Numbered from the stretch's first letter, positions 1 through 7,789 are shown. The stretch is DNA of 64,000 nt from Sphingobacterium sp. SRCM116780 (GCF_021442025.1 NZ_CP090446.1:682001-746000), one strand, 5' to 3'. The notes: generated from the sequence alone by a model not told the origin. Numbers and translations: made by a program.

Positions 1-660
1 TTTGCGTGGTGAAGTTTTAAATGTTTGAGTAAAATCTCTTTTAAATGCTGCCAAACTTCTTCCTGTGAGTTTTGCAAATTGTTCTAGGGGTACATTGTAA
101 TGATAGTTTTGTAGCATAAATTTTTCAAGGTCAATCTTATAGGGTTCAGAAAAATCAAACAAAAAAGATTTTAAAGTGGGTTTTAAATTTAATAATAATC
201 CGATGGCTTCATAAGTTTTTATGGTTGCCAATTGTTTGCTTATTTTTTCTGATTGCTCAACGTATGGTAATAAGGATTGAAAATAACTTTTCAGCAAAAT
301 ATCTGGTTTTAGCAAAAATGTTTTTTCTCCTGTATAATTTTTGTCTTTTAAAATTGAATTATTCATTGCATACTGTTGCAAAACAGTATCAGTAATAATT
401 ACCGAAATAATTTTGTACACTTCATTGGAATCAGGAATTTTTATGGTTTTCGCCAATTGATTTTTTTGAGCTAAAAGGATTTGATTTTTCTTCAAAATCA
501 ATTTTCCGTTCTCATTTTGAATATGTGTTTCTCCCGAAAACTGAAATGCCAAAACATGTTGAGGTATAAATTGTTCATGACCACGTTGGTGTTCAAAAGT
601 ACAGGTATAGACGAAGCTGTCTTCTAAGAACTTTGTAACAGGTACTATCTCTTCAGACAT
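1..660 (-). CDS. AraC-family transcriptional regulator (C-terminus cut by window edge)
   Basis: The minus strand is open from an ATG at 660 to base 1, giving 220 codons with no stop, so the gene continues beyond the window. The first 120 residues look like an effector-binding cupin-type domain. The last visible residues (YNVPLEQFAKLTGRSLAAFKRDF) are a typical first helix-turn-helix of an AraC DNA-binding domain; the second HTH is missing. Its ATG shares one base with the TGA of the upstream membrane-protein gene, which implies translational coupling. The regulator probably controls its own cluster (SDR, membrane protein); the effector is unknown. Confidence 0.85.
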   Translation of the reverse strand, partial: MSEEIVPVTKFLEDSFVYTCTFEHQRGHEQFIPQHVLAFQFSGETHIQNENGKLILKKNQILLAQKNQLAKTIKIPDSNEVYKIISVIITDTVLQQYAMNNSILKDKNYTGEKTFLLKPDILLKSYFQSLLPYVEQSEKISKQLATIKTYEAIGLLLNLKPTLKSFLFDFSEPYKIDLEKFMLQNYHYNVPLEQFAKLTGRSLAAFKRDFTQTFKTSPRK

Positions 661-1154
661 CATTTTTCGGTTAATAAACGTTGCTGATAAGCAGCATTTC
701 TTGTTTCTGTATTACTGTCAATGAACATCAAAATGGTCATAAAAGCAATAGTAGTAATACCAACAGCTCTCCAAAGTGGGGCATTAGAAAACATAATTAA
801 CAATGCTGCTACTATAATAATGATTGGCAATACTTTGAAAACAATGATGAAATCATTTTGAGATTTTGCGGTACGCGCTATTTCTTTTTGAACAAATGCT
901 TTTGGATCAGTTTTAAAAGCTATTTCAAATTGTTCAATTCGTGGTTTATTAGCAAAATATAATCCTGCTGAAACAACTACCACTAATATGCCTGCAATCA
1001 GCATAGGTAATACAAAAGCTTTTGCCATAGCAGTTTTACCTAATTGCCAAAAACCGAATGCGGCTAGGAAAAACAATAAACTAAGCAATAGAATTATTTT
1101 TGCAGAAAACATTTCGGCTTTTGCCCAATCAATACTCATTTTTAAAATATCCAT
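660..1154 (-). CDS. Four-helix integral membrane protein of unknown function
   Basis: A 164-residue protein with four hydrophobic segments at about residues 19-38, 44-68, 103-121 and 125-145, separated by a polar loop (about 70-100) rich in Lys and Glu. I do not recognise a named family. It lies 55 bp downstream of the SDR gene and overlaps the AraC gene start by one base, so it is probably the middle gene of an SDR - membrane protein - AraC operon. A role in sensing or exporting the SDR substrate would be speculation. Confidence 0.75.
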   Translation of the reverse strand: MDILKMSIDWAKAEMFSAKIILLLSLLFFLAAFGFWQLGKTAMAKAFVLPMLIAGILVVVVSAGLYFANKPRIEQFEIAFKTDPKAFVQKEIARTAKSQNDFIIVFKVLPIIIIVAALLIMFSNAPLWRAVGITTIAFMTILMFIDSNTETRNAAYQQRLLTEK

Positions 1155-1209
1155 TTTTTATTATTTTTTTTAAGATGGACCAATTGTCACCCATAATATT
1201 TTTAACAAT

Positions 1210-2028
1210 TTATACTTCATAAAGGTTTTTCATATACGCAATATAATCAAACTCTTTAAGTGTGGTTCTGGCTCCAATCCAGGTGGTTGCATCATTGCCT
1301 ACAATGTATCGAAGATTATCTGTGTCATCAATAGCAGCATTGTAAATAAGATTGGCTACTTGTTCAGGCGTAGCAATGCCGTCGTGCATTTTTTCGAATT
1401 TTTGTAAGAATTTCTGAGTGAAATTGTTATAATCTGCTAAGTCTTCATTAAAAGCAAATTTTTCTTCTGCGGTTTTATGAAAAGTTGTGTCGACACCTCC
1501 AGGTTCGATGAGCTTTACTTTAATGTTTTGAGATATTAATTCATAATAAAGAGATTCCGAGAAGCCTTCGATGGCAAATTTTGACGATGAGTACAAAGAA
1601 ACCATAGGCATTCCTATTCTTCCTGCCGCCGATGAGATGTTTATAATTGTTCCTTGTTTGTTTTTTCTGAAATGAGGTAGAATCGCTTGGGTCACATGCA
1701 TTGTTCCAAAAACATTAACCTGAAATTGTTCCTCTATTTGTTTTACTGTAGTGGCTTCAAACAACCCAAACTGTCCGAATGCTGCATTGTTTATTAGTAC
1801 ATCAATCTTTCCAAAACGTTCAATTCCCTGGTTAATGGATTGCGCTATTGTTTCGGGTTGTGTGATATCTAATGTTGTTACAAATATATTCTTGTAATTA
1901 TTTAGATTGTTTTTACTATCTGTGTTACGCATTGTAGCGACTACATTCCAACCATTTTCGGCAAATAGTTTTGCTGTGATATAACCTATTCCTCTCGAAG
2001 TACCTGTAATTAAAACTGTCTTGTTCAT
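1210..2028 (-). CDS. SDR-family NAD(P)-dependent oxidoreductase
   Basis: Classical short-chain dehydrogenase/reductase of 272 residues. The Rossmann nucleotide-binding motif TGTSRGIG is at residues 8-15, NNAAFG near 80, the catalytic Ser near 132-133, and the YxxxK pair is Tyr146/Lys150. Family knowledge says NAD(P)H-dependent oxidation or reduction of small alcohols and carbonyls in the cytosol; the substrate cannot be read from sequence. It is the first clear gene of the minus-strand SDR - membrane protein - AraC unit and follows the APCDD1-like and SnoaL-like genes on the same strand. Confidence 0.92.
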   Translation of the reverse strand: MNKTVLITGTSRGIGYITAKLFAENGWNVVATMRNTDSKNNLNNYKNIFVTTLDITQPETIAQSINQGIERFGKIDVLINNAAFGQFGLFEATTVKQIEEQFQVNVFGTMHVTQAILPHFRKNKQGTIINISSAAGRIGMPMVSLYSSSKFAIEGFSESLYYELISQNIKVKLIEPGGVDTTFHKTAEEKFAFNEDLADYNNFTQKFLQKFEKMHDGIATPEQVANLIYNAAIDDTDNLRYIVGNDATTWIGARTTLKEFDYIAYMKNLYEV

Positions 2029-2341
2029 CTTGTTTTTTTTAAGTTTCTATATAGCAAAGATGAATATTTATTGAGGGGTTTTATTTGGTGTAAGGCTCAA
2101 ATTTTATTTGGTGCAGGGTTCAGTTCTTAAATAAAATTGGATCAATTTATCAAACCGTTGAGACTCGTATGGTGATCGGTAGTATTCTGAAGTACTTCTA
2201 TGAAACATTCTTCTTATGGTTAATACTATTTTCGTCTTATCATAGGTATTTGTAAATTAGTAGGGCGATTTTCTTCGGTGTCAAAGCCACGCCCATCTAT
2301 ATTTCGAGCTCCCCAAAACATCATATCATTATTCAAGTAAA
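2029..2341 (-). other. Gap with one possible 32-codon remnant ORF
   Basis: A 313-bp space between the SDR gene and the APCDD1-like gene. On the minus strand an ATG-ATG pair at 2324-2319 opens a 32-codon frame ending at a TAG at 2226-2228. It encodes MMFWGARNIDGRGFDTEENR and 12 further residues. The composition looks protein-like, but there is no recognisable domain or ribosome-binding site. It could be the tail of a lost gene or chance. No terminator is obvious. Confidence 0.25.
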
Positions 2342-2791
2342 TTAATCATACTCTTTAAATATCTGCCCTGTCGCCAAACCAAATGGTGCAAAAGCTTTAC
2401 CCAAAATATTTTGTGTTTCGCCTACTTTCCATTCGTTAAAACCTTGGGTATATTTGTTCAGTACATCTGCAAAACCTTGCAATAAAGGTGTTACAGCATA
2501 TTTTTCATCCGCTATGAAATCTATTTTTTGAGCTCCAGCTGTAATAAGATGTTCGCCTTTCCATTCAGTGTGTCCTTTAATTTCCATTTTTGCCAAAGGC
2601 ATTTTTCCGTAAGGATCAGCAAAATTGGTTACCGTCAATTCGAATTTATCATGGGGCAGAAATGTAAATGCTCTGGTTAAGTAAAATGGCTTCAGCGTTC
2701 CGTCCGGATTTTTAGAATTGCTTGGGCGAATTTCTGTTGTTATACTTTCCCAGTTTCCTAATGATTTTTGTTTCGTTTGTTCTATTGTCAT
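2342..2791 (-). CDS. APCDD1-like domain protein
   Basis: A 149-residue cytosolic protein with no signal peptide. Residues 12-100 carry a pattern I recall from the repeated domain of animal APCDD1: GNWES near 12-16, an E-x-RP pair, then FYLTRAFTF, a YG/DP turn, a conserved K-G segment, a GAQK-F strand and a VTP near 85. In APCDD1 the corresponding series is G-W-S, E-x-RP, FLTR-x-F-x-F, DP, GT-E-F, VTP. The domain is a lipocalin-like beta fold, so small-ligand binding is plausible. It lies 132 bp downstream of the SnoaL-like gene on the same strand. The identification rests on memory of the motif, not on a search. Confidence 0.55.
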   Translation of the reverse strand: MTIEQTKQKSLGNWESITTEIRPSNSKNPDGTLKPFYLTRAFTFLPHDKFELTVTNFADPYGKMPLAKMEIKGHTEWKGEHLITAGAQKIDFIADEKYAVTPLLQGFADVLNKYTQGFNEWKVGETQNILGKAFAPFGLATGQIFKEYD

Positions 2792-2923
2792 TGTCTATAA
2801 TTTTTTAGGATTAGTTTTTGTTTGGGCAAATGAATCATTGTTAATTCCAATTGCAATTTATACGGTTAATATTTTTAAATTCCAATTCATTTTTCTTTGT
2901 CCAATTGTAATAGACTTATTTTC

Positions 2924-3301
2924 TTAATTCCCTAAAATAGGAAACATTGCATTGCCATTTGCTGATTTGTCGGCGGTAACTTCTTCTTGCATTACATCCC
3001 AATGTTCCACAATTTTTCCATTTTCTATTCGAAAAATATCTACGGCAATCATATTTTTACCGTTCCAATCTTCATAACGCCCGTGTATCATTACTATATT
3101 TCCAGCTTCAGTAACTATCCCTGGTTCGTAACTGAATGTATCGCTAAGCGTAGGGATGAACTGTTTCAATACCGCTGTACCATTCGGTAATTGTGGATTG
3201 TGTTGGATGTAATTTTCACTAAAATATTTGTCGAATGCGGTGATGTCCTTATTTTTAAAGACTGCGGTGATTGCTGTTTTTACTAATTCTGAATTCGTCA
3301 T
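2924..3301 (-). CDS. SnoaL-like / NTF2-fold family protein
   Basis: A 125-residue protein of the nuclear-transport-factor-2-like (SnoaL) superfamily. Typical features are the N-terminal helix, the YIQHNPQLPNG motif near residues 31-41, and the C-terminal strands VDIFRIENGKIVEHWDV with the usual HWD ending. Members bind small hydrophobic ligands and some act as isomerases or cyclases. It is the first gene of the minus-strand cluster and is divergent from the HxlR regulator gene across a 100-bp space, so HxlR control is likely. Confidence 0.88.
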   Translation of the reverse strand: MTNSELVKTAITAVFKNKDITAFDKYFSENYIQHNPQLPNGTAVLKQFIPTLSDTFSYEPGIVTEAGNIVMIHGRYEDWNGKNMIAVDIFRIENGKIVEHWDVMQEEVTADKSANGNAMFPILGN

Positions 3302-3354
3302 TTTTTTTGAGTTAAATTAATTTTATAATCTAAAATTACTATAATTGTCTCAAT

Positions 3355-3387
3355 TACTTCATTAGTACGTATTAGTTTGCTTAGTAC
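3355..3387. promoter_or_regulatory. Possible HxlR operator in the divergent intergenic region
   Basis: Between the SnoaL-like gene (minus) and the HxlR gene (plus) lies an inverted repeat TACT-N5-AGTA (3355-3367) overlapping two direct TTAGTAC repeats (3362-3368 and 3381-3387) with a third partial TTAGTTT at 3372. YodB/HypR-type members of the HxlR (DUF24) family bind TACT/AGTA palindromes upstream of divergent targets. The assignment is inferred from position and motif. Confidence 0.4.
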
Positions 3388-3401
3388 AAAATTATAGACG
3401 A

Positions 3402-3749
3402 TTGGAAAATAAAAGAAAAAACAAAGATTTTAATCCATTTAATTGCGGAGTCGTTCACTTTCTAAATATTGTTGGCGGTAAATGGAAGGTATTGGTGATT
3501 TATGCAGTTAGTAAAAAATGTAACCGTTTTAGTTTGTTACAAAAAACCATTCCACATATCAGTAAGCAAATGCTCATCAACCAATTGCGTGAGTTGGAAG
3601 ATGATGGATTGTTAGAGCGTCAAATTTTTGCAGAAGTGCCCCCTCGCGTTGAATATGCGCTTACCGAATACGGCAATTCAATGATGTCTGTCATTTTAGA
3701 TATTCAAAAATGGGGTGAAAAGGATTTGAAAGAAAAGTGTCAAATTTAG
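3402..3749 (+). CDS. HxlR (DUF24)-family transcriptional regulator
   Basis: A 115-residue winged-helix protein with the family hallmarks: a Cys near the N-terminus (FNCGVVHFLNIVGGKWKVLVI), ISKQMLINQLRELEDDGLLER (recognition helix and wing), and VEYALTEYG. HxlR regulators usually sense electrophiles, quinones or oxidants through the N-terminal Cys and repress a neighbouring oxidoreductase operon. The only start available is a TTG at 3402, because an in-frame TAG lies at 3363 and no ATG or GTG lies between. It probably represses the divergent SnoaL/APCDD1/SDR genes. Confidence 0.9.
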   Translation: MENKRKNKDFNPFNCGVVHFLNIVGGKWKVLVIYAVSKKCNRFSLLQKTIPHISKQMLINQLRELEDDGLLERQIFAEVPPRVEYALTEYGNSMMSVILDIQKWGEKDLKEKCQI

Positions 3750-3836
3750 TGGAATGTCTTGAAAAGAATATATAGATTCAAATAAAGATTTCTTATACAT
3801 TCTATATTAGAGCTAATTTTAGCCTACATATTATTC

Positions 3837-4640
3837 TTATTTAGTAGTACAGTTTACTCGTTTGAATCCATCTAGGCCATTTCCATTATTGTCAATACAG
3901 CCAAATTTATCCTTTAGGGTAAAATCAATATTTTCTCCTTTTTCATTTTTTGCCAAATATTTCAGAGGAGTAAGTGTTTTTTTATCGACCACTTCAAAAC
4001 TTTGGGCATCTATAGTATCAATAAGTTTGTCACCTTTTAAATCAAAATTTAACTTTCTATTTCCTAAATAAACCCAATTTTTGTCTTTTGCTAATCCTAA
4101 CAAGTGACGATAAATTTTAATGCTTTTGTAATCATTAGAAGGAATTTTTTCAGTACCAAAATAATAATTGCACCCATCTGTTATCCATCTGTTGGTATAG
4201 CTTTCTTCATCATTGAAAACAAACTTGAAATTTTTTACTGAACAAACATGTAAAGCTTCTGTCTTCAGGAAAACATCTTTTCCATCCGTAGAAAAATATT
4301 CATCAATTGGTTTGAAATTTTTACCAACAGCATTTTTTATGATCTCTCCACTATAGTAAGCATAATTTTTATCCTTACTGAAAATTTCATTTATAATTTC
4401 AAAAGTCTGAGGATCTGCCCCCACAATCATATTTCCACCAATGAAAACGTTGCTCTTATCTTTTCCAAAACCATATTTTAGCTCTTCAAAAGTAGAAAAA
4501 TCAGCTCCTTCTATCAACTTTTTGTTTTTCCCAGAGCCTTCATTCCAGGAGGTAAAATATACTTTATTGTCTTTTATTGTGTAATCATTACAACTCATTA
4601 ATGAAAAGGTGACAAATAGTAAAATAATTATATTTTTCAT
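3837..4640 (-). CDS. DKNYY-family lipoprotein
   Basis: A 267-residue exported protein. The signal peptide ends in a lipobox (SLMSC, Cys17). The body carries repeated D-K-N/D-x-(Y/V)-(Y/F) units such as DKNYAYYSGEII, DGKDVFLKTEAL and DKNWVYLGNRK, each followed by a segment with the D-x-x-(S/T)-F-E pattern. This is the DKNYY repeat family, common in Bacteroidota and of unknown role. A related protein lies in the accessory island at 40505. It is monocistronic. Confidence 0.8.
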   Translation of the reverse strand: MKNIIILLFVTFSLMSCNDYTIKDNKVYFTSWNEGSGKNKKLIEGADFSTFEELKYGFGKDKSNVFIGGNMIVGADPQTFEIINEIFSKDKNYAYYSGEIIKNAVGKNFKPIDEYFSTDGKDVFLKTEALHVCSVKNFKFVFNDEESYTNRWITDGCNYYFGTEKIPSNDYKSIKIYRHLLGLAKDKNWVYLGNRKLNFDLKGDKLIDTIDAQSFEVVDKKTLTPLKYLAKNEKGENIDFTLKDKFGCIDNNGNGLDGFKRVNCTTK

Positions 4641-4769
4641 TTACTTTGATTTTCTACAAATGTAATATTATTTAATTTGATACTGATAATAGTTGTTGAA
4701 TGTGTTTTTTAATTAATGCTGTTTGTATAGGCTAATTAAAAAATCAACATAGTTTAATTTAAGAAAACT

Positions 4770-5375
4770 TTATTTACTATATACTCTTTTACTCAGTGAT
4801 ACTTTTTTGATACTGCCATCTTTTTTTATTGAGACATATTCATGTATTAAATCATTATAGTTGTGAGTATAATATCCACGTTGGTAGTAATCTGTGTTGT
4901 AGTCAGAACCTGTATAATTATCTTTATAACCATTAACCTGCCAAGGTATATAGCATTCCAAATAGTAGTCACCAGGTTTCATTTTAGTAAAAACAAAGTC
5001 TCCATATTCATTAGTTTTAACTTCTAATCTGTTTTTCCATGCATCGGGATTTATATAGGCGAACTTTAATTTTTGAGGATTTTCTTGCTTCTTCAACTTT
5101 AAATATTCTTCTAAGTAGGGTGTAACAGGGAAAAGTATTACAGTGACTTGATTACCTGTAATTGTTTCTCCGGAACTGGCTGAAAGATATGCTTTTCCTT
5201 TTATGGTACTATTGCCTTCTTTCAATGCTACTTTTGCAGCATCTGCATCGAAAGGTGTTTTTGCAAATAACTTTATGGTATCAATTACATTCCTTCTGTC
5301 TTCTTCTTGCGCTCGAACAAAGCTAATCGTCCCAAATAAACAAAAGAGTAAAATGGTTATTTTATATAATTTCAT
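4770..5375 (-). CDS. Secreted protein with a carboxypeptidase-regulatory-like beta domain
   Basis: A 201-residue protein with a cleavable signal peptide (residues 1-22, ending VRAQ). The middle (about 58-135) has the pattern GKAYLSASSGETITG...EVKTNEYGDFVFTKMKPGDYYLEC, that is, the prealbumin-like/CarboxypepD_reg fold in which a G-D/G-x-F-x-F strand is followed by a PG-x-Y turn. The C-terminus is rich in Tyr and Asn. Such domains are periplasmic or surface modules; no enzyme motif is present. Confidence 0.65.
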   Translation of the reverse strand: MKLYKITILLFCLFGTISFVRAQEEDRRNVIDTIKLFAKTPFDADAAKVALKEGNSTIKGKAYLSASSGETITGNQVTVILFPVTPYLEEYLKLKKQENPQKLKFAYINPDAWKNRLEVKTNEYGDFVFTKMKPGDYYLECYIPWQVNGYKDNYTGSDYNTDYYQRGYYTHNYNDLIHEYVSIKKDGSIKKVSLSKRVYSK

Positions 5376-5713
5376 GTTAAATTATTTTACATAAAGATAT
5401 TAAATTAATAACAGAATATAATTTGATGGAAGGAAAAAAGAAGATTGACTAGGAGGAAAGATGTAAAATAATGAGTATTTTCCATTAATTAGGCTTATTA
5501 ATCTGTCCACAGTATAGACACAATCTATTTCAAGAGGTAACTCGGAAATATAATACTATTATCATTATAATTCGAAATATGGTTTGGTGGAGAGCGAGGA
5601 TTATTTACATGATCCCAAATGGGGGAGGCTTCAAGCTATAGAAAGTCATTCACTTCGTTCATTCTTTTTTTGTTTATACTATTTTGTTAAAGCAAGCTTA
5701 CAAAAAGTATAAA
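5376..5713. other. Non-coding gap with a partial copy of the tRNA-Ser 3' end
   Basis: No gene is supported here. At about 5576-5599 the sequence TAT...TTGGTGGAGAGCGAGG closely matches the 3' end of tRNA-Ser at 5746-5768 (TAT...TTGGCGGAGAGCGAGG), in the same orientation and about 170 bp beyond the tRNA 3' end. Such a duplicated tRNA tail is what an excised or decayed element integrated at a tRNA would leave. A second inverted repeat (TTTTTTTGTTTATACT near 5668 against AGTATAAACAAAAAAA near 5706) lies between them. Confidence 0.4.
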
Positions 5714-5742
5714 CAAAAAAAGTCCAACTTTACAGTTGGACT
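5714..5742 (-). terminator. Intrinsic terminator of tRNA-Ser
   Basis: On the minus strand a perfect 9-bp stem AGTCCAACT / AGTTGGACT (5721-5729 and 5734-5742) with a 4-base loop is followed by seven T residues (5720-5714). It lies 11 bp past the tRNA 3' end. Confidence 0.9.
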
Positions 5743-5752
5743 TTCTATCGCT

Positions 5753-5840
5753 TGGCGGAGAGCGAGGGATTCGAACCCCCGGACCTGTGACAGTCAACAG
5801 TTTTCAAGACTGCCGCATTCGACCACTCTGCCAGCTCTCC
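5753..5840 (-). tRNA. tRNA-Ser (anticodon UGA)
   Basis: Read on the minus strand, the gene begins GGAGAGCTGGCAGAGTGG and ends GCTCTCCGCCA. The 7-bp acceptor stem is GGAGAGC/GCTCTCC, the discriminator is G, and CCA is encoded. The anticodon loop CTTGAAAA gives UGA (reads UCN serine codons). A long variable arm (TTGACTGTCACAGG) is typical of class II tRNA-Ser, and the T-loop GGTTCGAATC is intact. Confidence 0.97.
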
Positions 5841-5844
5841 GCGA

Positions 5845-5875
5845 CAAAAGTACGAATTTTAGCCTTCCTGCCAAA
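5845..5875 (-). promoter_or_regulatory. tRNA-Ser promoter
   Basis: On the minus strand a -33 TTTG (5875-5872) and a perfect -7 TACTTTTG (5852-5845) are separated by 19 bp, the Bacteroidota housekeeping sigma spacing. The -7 box lies 4 bp upstream of the tRNA 5' end. Confidence 0.7.
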
Positions 5876-5985
5876 TTTATTTTGGATTTATCACCTCATT
5901 TTCCTTGTTTAAATTGTACATGCCTGTTTTTTAGTTACTTTAATTTTGATTTTTTTCTTTAAATCTTTATCCCTAGTTTGCAATC

Positions 5986-6450
5986 ATGGAGAAGGATTAT
6001 ACGTTATTACGATCTACATTAATGGAAGCATGTAAACAACATGTCGAAGATCGAATTGCAAATTTAATATTGGCCTTAAAATCAGCTCATGAAGCCAGTA
6101 CAGATGATACTAAAAGTAGTGCAGGGGATAAATATGAAACCACAAGGGAGATGATGCAACAAGATATCGCAAGATGTCAGATGCAATTGGCTGAAGCAAA
6201 AAAAGATGAATCAACATTGAATGGTCTAGTTGAACCTTATCAATCCGATTTTGTTCAAGATGGAAGTATAGTAGAAACAAACAAAGGAATTTATTTTATC
6301 GCTATAAGTATAGGGATTGTCCAAACACCTTACGGAAAAGTATTTGTTATCTCCAATCAATCGCCAATAGGAAAATTGTTGTTGAAAAAGAAAGTTGATG
6401 AGTCCTTTATGTTTAATTCTGTAGAACAAAAGCTACTTTCTATAAATTAA
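5986..6450 (+). CDS. GreA/GreB C-terminal-like domain protein
   Basis: A 154-residue protein: an N-terminal Lys/Glu-rich helical part (1-85), then a compact beta domain whose end (ISNQSPIGKLLLKKKVDESF, about 124-143) matches the C-terminal domain of transcript-cleavage factors (SP-x-G-x-x-L-x-G-K-x-x-G-D). Proteins like this are often database-labelled 3-oxoacyl-ACP synthase, which the sequence does not support: no thiolase residues are present. A role at RNA polymerase is inferred from the fold only. Confidence 0.65.
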   Translation: MEKDYTLLRSTLMEACKQHVEDRIANLILALKSAHEASTDDTKSSAGDKYETTREMMQQDIARCQMQLAEAKKDESTLNGLVEPYQSDFVQDGSIVETNKGIYFIAISIGIVQTPYGKVFVISNQSPIGKLLLKKKVDESFMFNSVEQKLLSIN

Positions 6451-6538
6451 TCATGTGTTTTGAAACTATTTGGTGTTTTTATTGTTAACTATGAGTTGTC
6501 TATTGAATTATGTAGATTTATAAAAAAAAGCGGTAATT

Positions 6539-7033
6539 ATGAAATTAAAAAGAGTATTTCCTATGTTAATGATGGCAGGCACTTTGGCTGTAGCAATGCC
6601 TTCATGTAATTCAAAAGTTTCGGATGCTGATTTAAAAGCAAAAGTTGAAACAATTATTAGTAGTCATCAAGGTATTACGACTTCAGTTAAAGATGGCGTT
6701 GTGACATTGGAGGGTTTTGCATCTTCTGATACAGAGAAAACTCAAATTGAGACTGATGTAAAAGCAGCAGACAAGTCTATCAAATCTGTTGTCAATAACA
6801 TCGTTGTAGAAACAGTTGCCCCAGCTCAGATTACTGTGAATACAGTTGATGAATCGTTAGCAAAAGGTATTGTAGATGCAACAAAAGATTTCCCTACTGT
6901 AAAAGCTACTGTAAAAGATGGTATTATCTCGGTAACAGGATCAATCGAAAAAGCTAAACTAGTTACGTTAAAACAAGCTTTGGATAACTTACATCCTAAG
7001 AAAGTGGATTTAAGCGCGGTTACAACTAAATAA
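6539..7033 (+). CDS. BON-domain lipoprotein
   Basis: A 164-residue envelope protein with a lipobox (AMPSC, Cys23) followed by two BON domains, about residues 30-92 and 95-160. Each contains the characteristic turn V-K-D-G-V/I-(V/I)-(T/S)-(L/V)-x-G (KDGVVTLEGFA and KDGIISVTGSI). BON domains bind phospholipid or periplasmic surfaces, as in OsmY. It lies 22 bp upstream of a second BON/SH3 gene, so the two are likely cotranscribed. Confidence 0.87.
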   Translation: MKLKRVFPMLMMAGTLAVAMPSCNSKVSDADLKAKVETIISSHQGITTSVKDGVVTLEGFASSDTEKTQIETDVKAADKSIKSVVNNIVVETVAPAQITVNTVDESLAKGIVDATKDFPTVKATVKDGIISVTGSIEKAKLVTLKQALDNLHPKKVDLSAVTTK

Positions 7034-7054
7034 TCATTTCAAAAATAGAATATT

Positions 7055-7474
7055 ATGGCTTTAGAAGAAAAATATAAAGTATTATTAGATACAGCTAAAT
7101 CATCAGGTATTAATGATTTAAATTATGCAGAGCAAAATGGTGTTTTGCAAATTAGAGGTACTGCTCCTACAGCGGATGTTAAAAATAAACTATGGGAAAC
7201 CTATGGTAATATCGATCCAAACTTCGCGACAGGTGATGTTGTCATGGACGTTGAAGTAGCAACTGAAGTTCCAAGCAGTCAAGTGAAAGTGGTGACTGAA
7301 AGTTCAAATCTTAATATTCGTAAAGGACCAGGTACTGATCAACCTATTGTTGGTAAAGCAGCTAAAGACGAAATAATCACATTGATTAGTAAAGCAAATG
7401 ACCAATGGTGGTTGGTTCGCACAAATGATAATGAAGAAGGATATTGTTATGCACAATATTTGCAATCAATTTAA
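7055..7474 (+). CDS. BON-like plus bacterial SH3 (SH3b) protein
   Basis: A 139-residue protein. Residues 1-70 resemble a BON/LysM-adjacent module (NGVLQIRGTAPTADVKNKLW). Residues 77-139 form a bacterial SH3 domain with the signature SSNLNIRKGPGTDQPIVG...ANDQWWLVR...EGYCYAQYL. SH3b domains usually bind cell-wall peptides, yet no signal peptide is visible: the N-terminus MALEEKYKVLLDTAK is polar. It follows the BON lipoprotein by 22 bp and is followed by a strong terminator. Confidence 0.8.
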   Translation: MALEEKYKVLLDTAKSSGINDLNYAEQNGVLQIRGTAPTADVKNKLWETYGNIDPNFATGDVVMDVEVATEVPSSQVKVVTESSNLNIRKGPGTDQPIVGKAAKDEIITLISKANDQWWLVRTNDNEEGYCYAQYLQSI

Positions 7475-7493
7475 GTAATTCTATAATCTTTGA

Positions 7494-7530
7494 CAAAGCC
7501 TAAAATAATTTTATTTTAGGCTTTGTTGTT
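7494..7530 (+). terminator. Intrinsic terminator of the BON/SH3b operon
   Basis: Hairpin CAAAGCCTAAAATAA / TTATTTTAGGCTTTG (7494-7508 and 7511-7525), followed by TTGTTT. It lies 20 bp past the SH3b stop codon. Confidence 0.85.
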
Positions 7531-7553
7531 TCTTGACTAGGTTCTCTGGAAAT

Positions 7554-7722
7554 ATGAACATTCGCGAGGAACTAATACAATATACAAAAGAGTTTTCTAA
7601 ACAGATGCCACGATAGTGTTATCGACCGGAATACACAAAAGATAGGTATTATAGTCAATAAGTGAACGTACTATCTAGATGGAATAATTGTGGCTATATC
7701 GCGACAATATACGAGGTTCTAA
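7554..7722 (+). pseudogene. Possible relic of a small protein gene (about 55 codons)
   Basis: An ATG at 7554 opens MNIREELIQYTKEFSKQMPR and stops at TAG. In the +1 frame the text continues as HDSVIDRNTQKIGIIVNK, a TGA, then TYYLDGIIVAISRQYTRF and TAA at 7720-7722. The smooth continuation across a frameshift and a single TGA (where TGG would restore Trp) suggests a small gene ruined by two lesions. I recognise no family, and chance cannot be excluded. Confidence 0.35.
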
Positions 7723-7753
7723 TAACTAATTTTAATATAGTTTGAAACATTGC

Positions 7754-7761
7754 TATCTTTG
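7754..7761 (+). promoter_or_regulatory. -7 box of the L,D-transpeptidase promoter
   Basis: TATCTTTG is a perfect TAnnTTTG element 29 bp upstream of the start codon. A clean -33 TTTG at the right spacing is not visible. Confidence 0.5.
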
Positions 7762-7789
7762 AATTTTTGAGCAATTTTTTAATCATACT

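Noticed and set aside
5986-6450. 3-oxoacyl-ACP synthase label commonly given to this family
   Set aside because: There is no thiolase fold or Cys-His-Asn triad; the C-terminus matches GreA/GreB domains.
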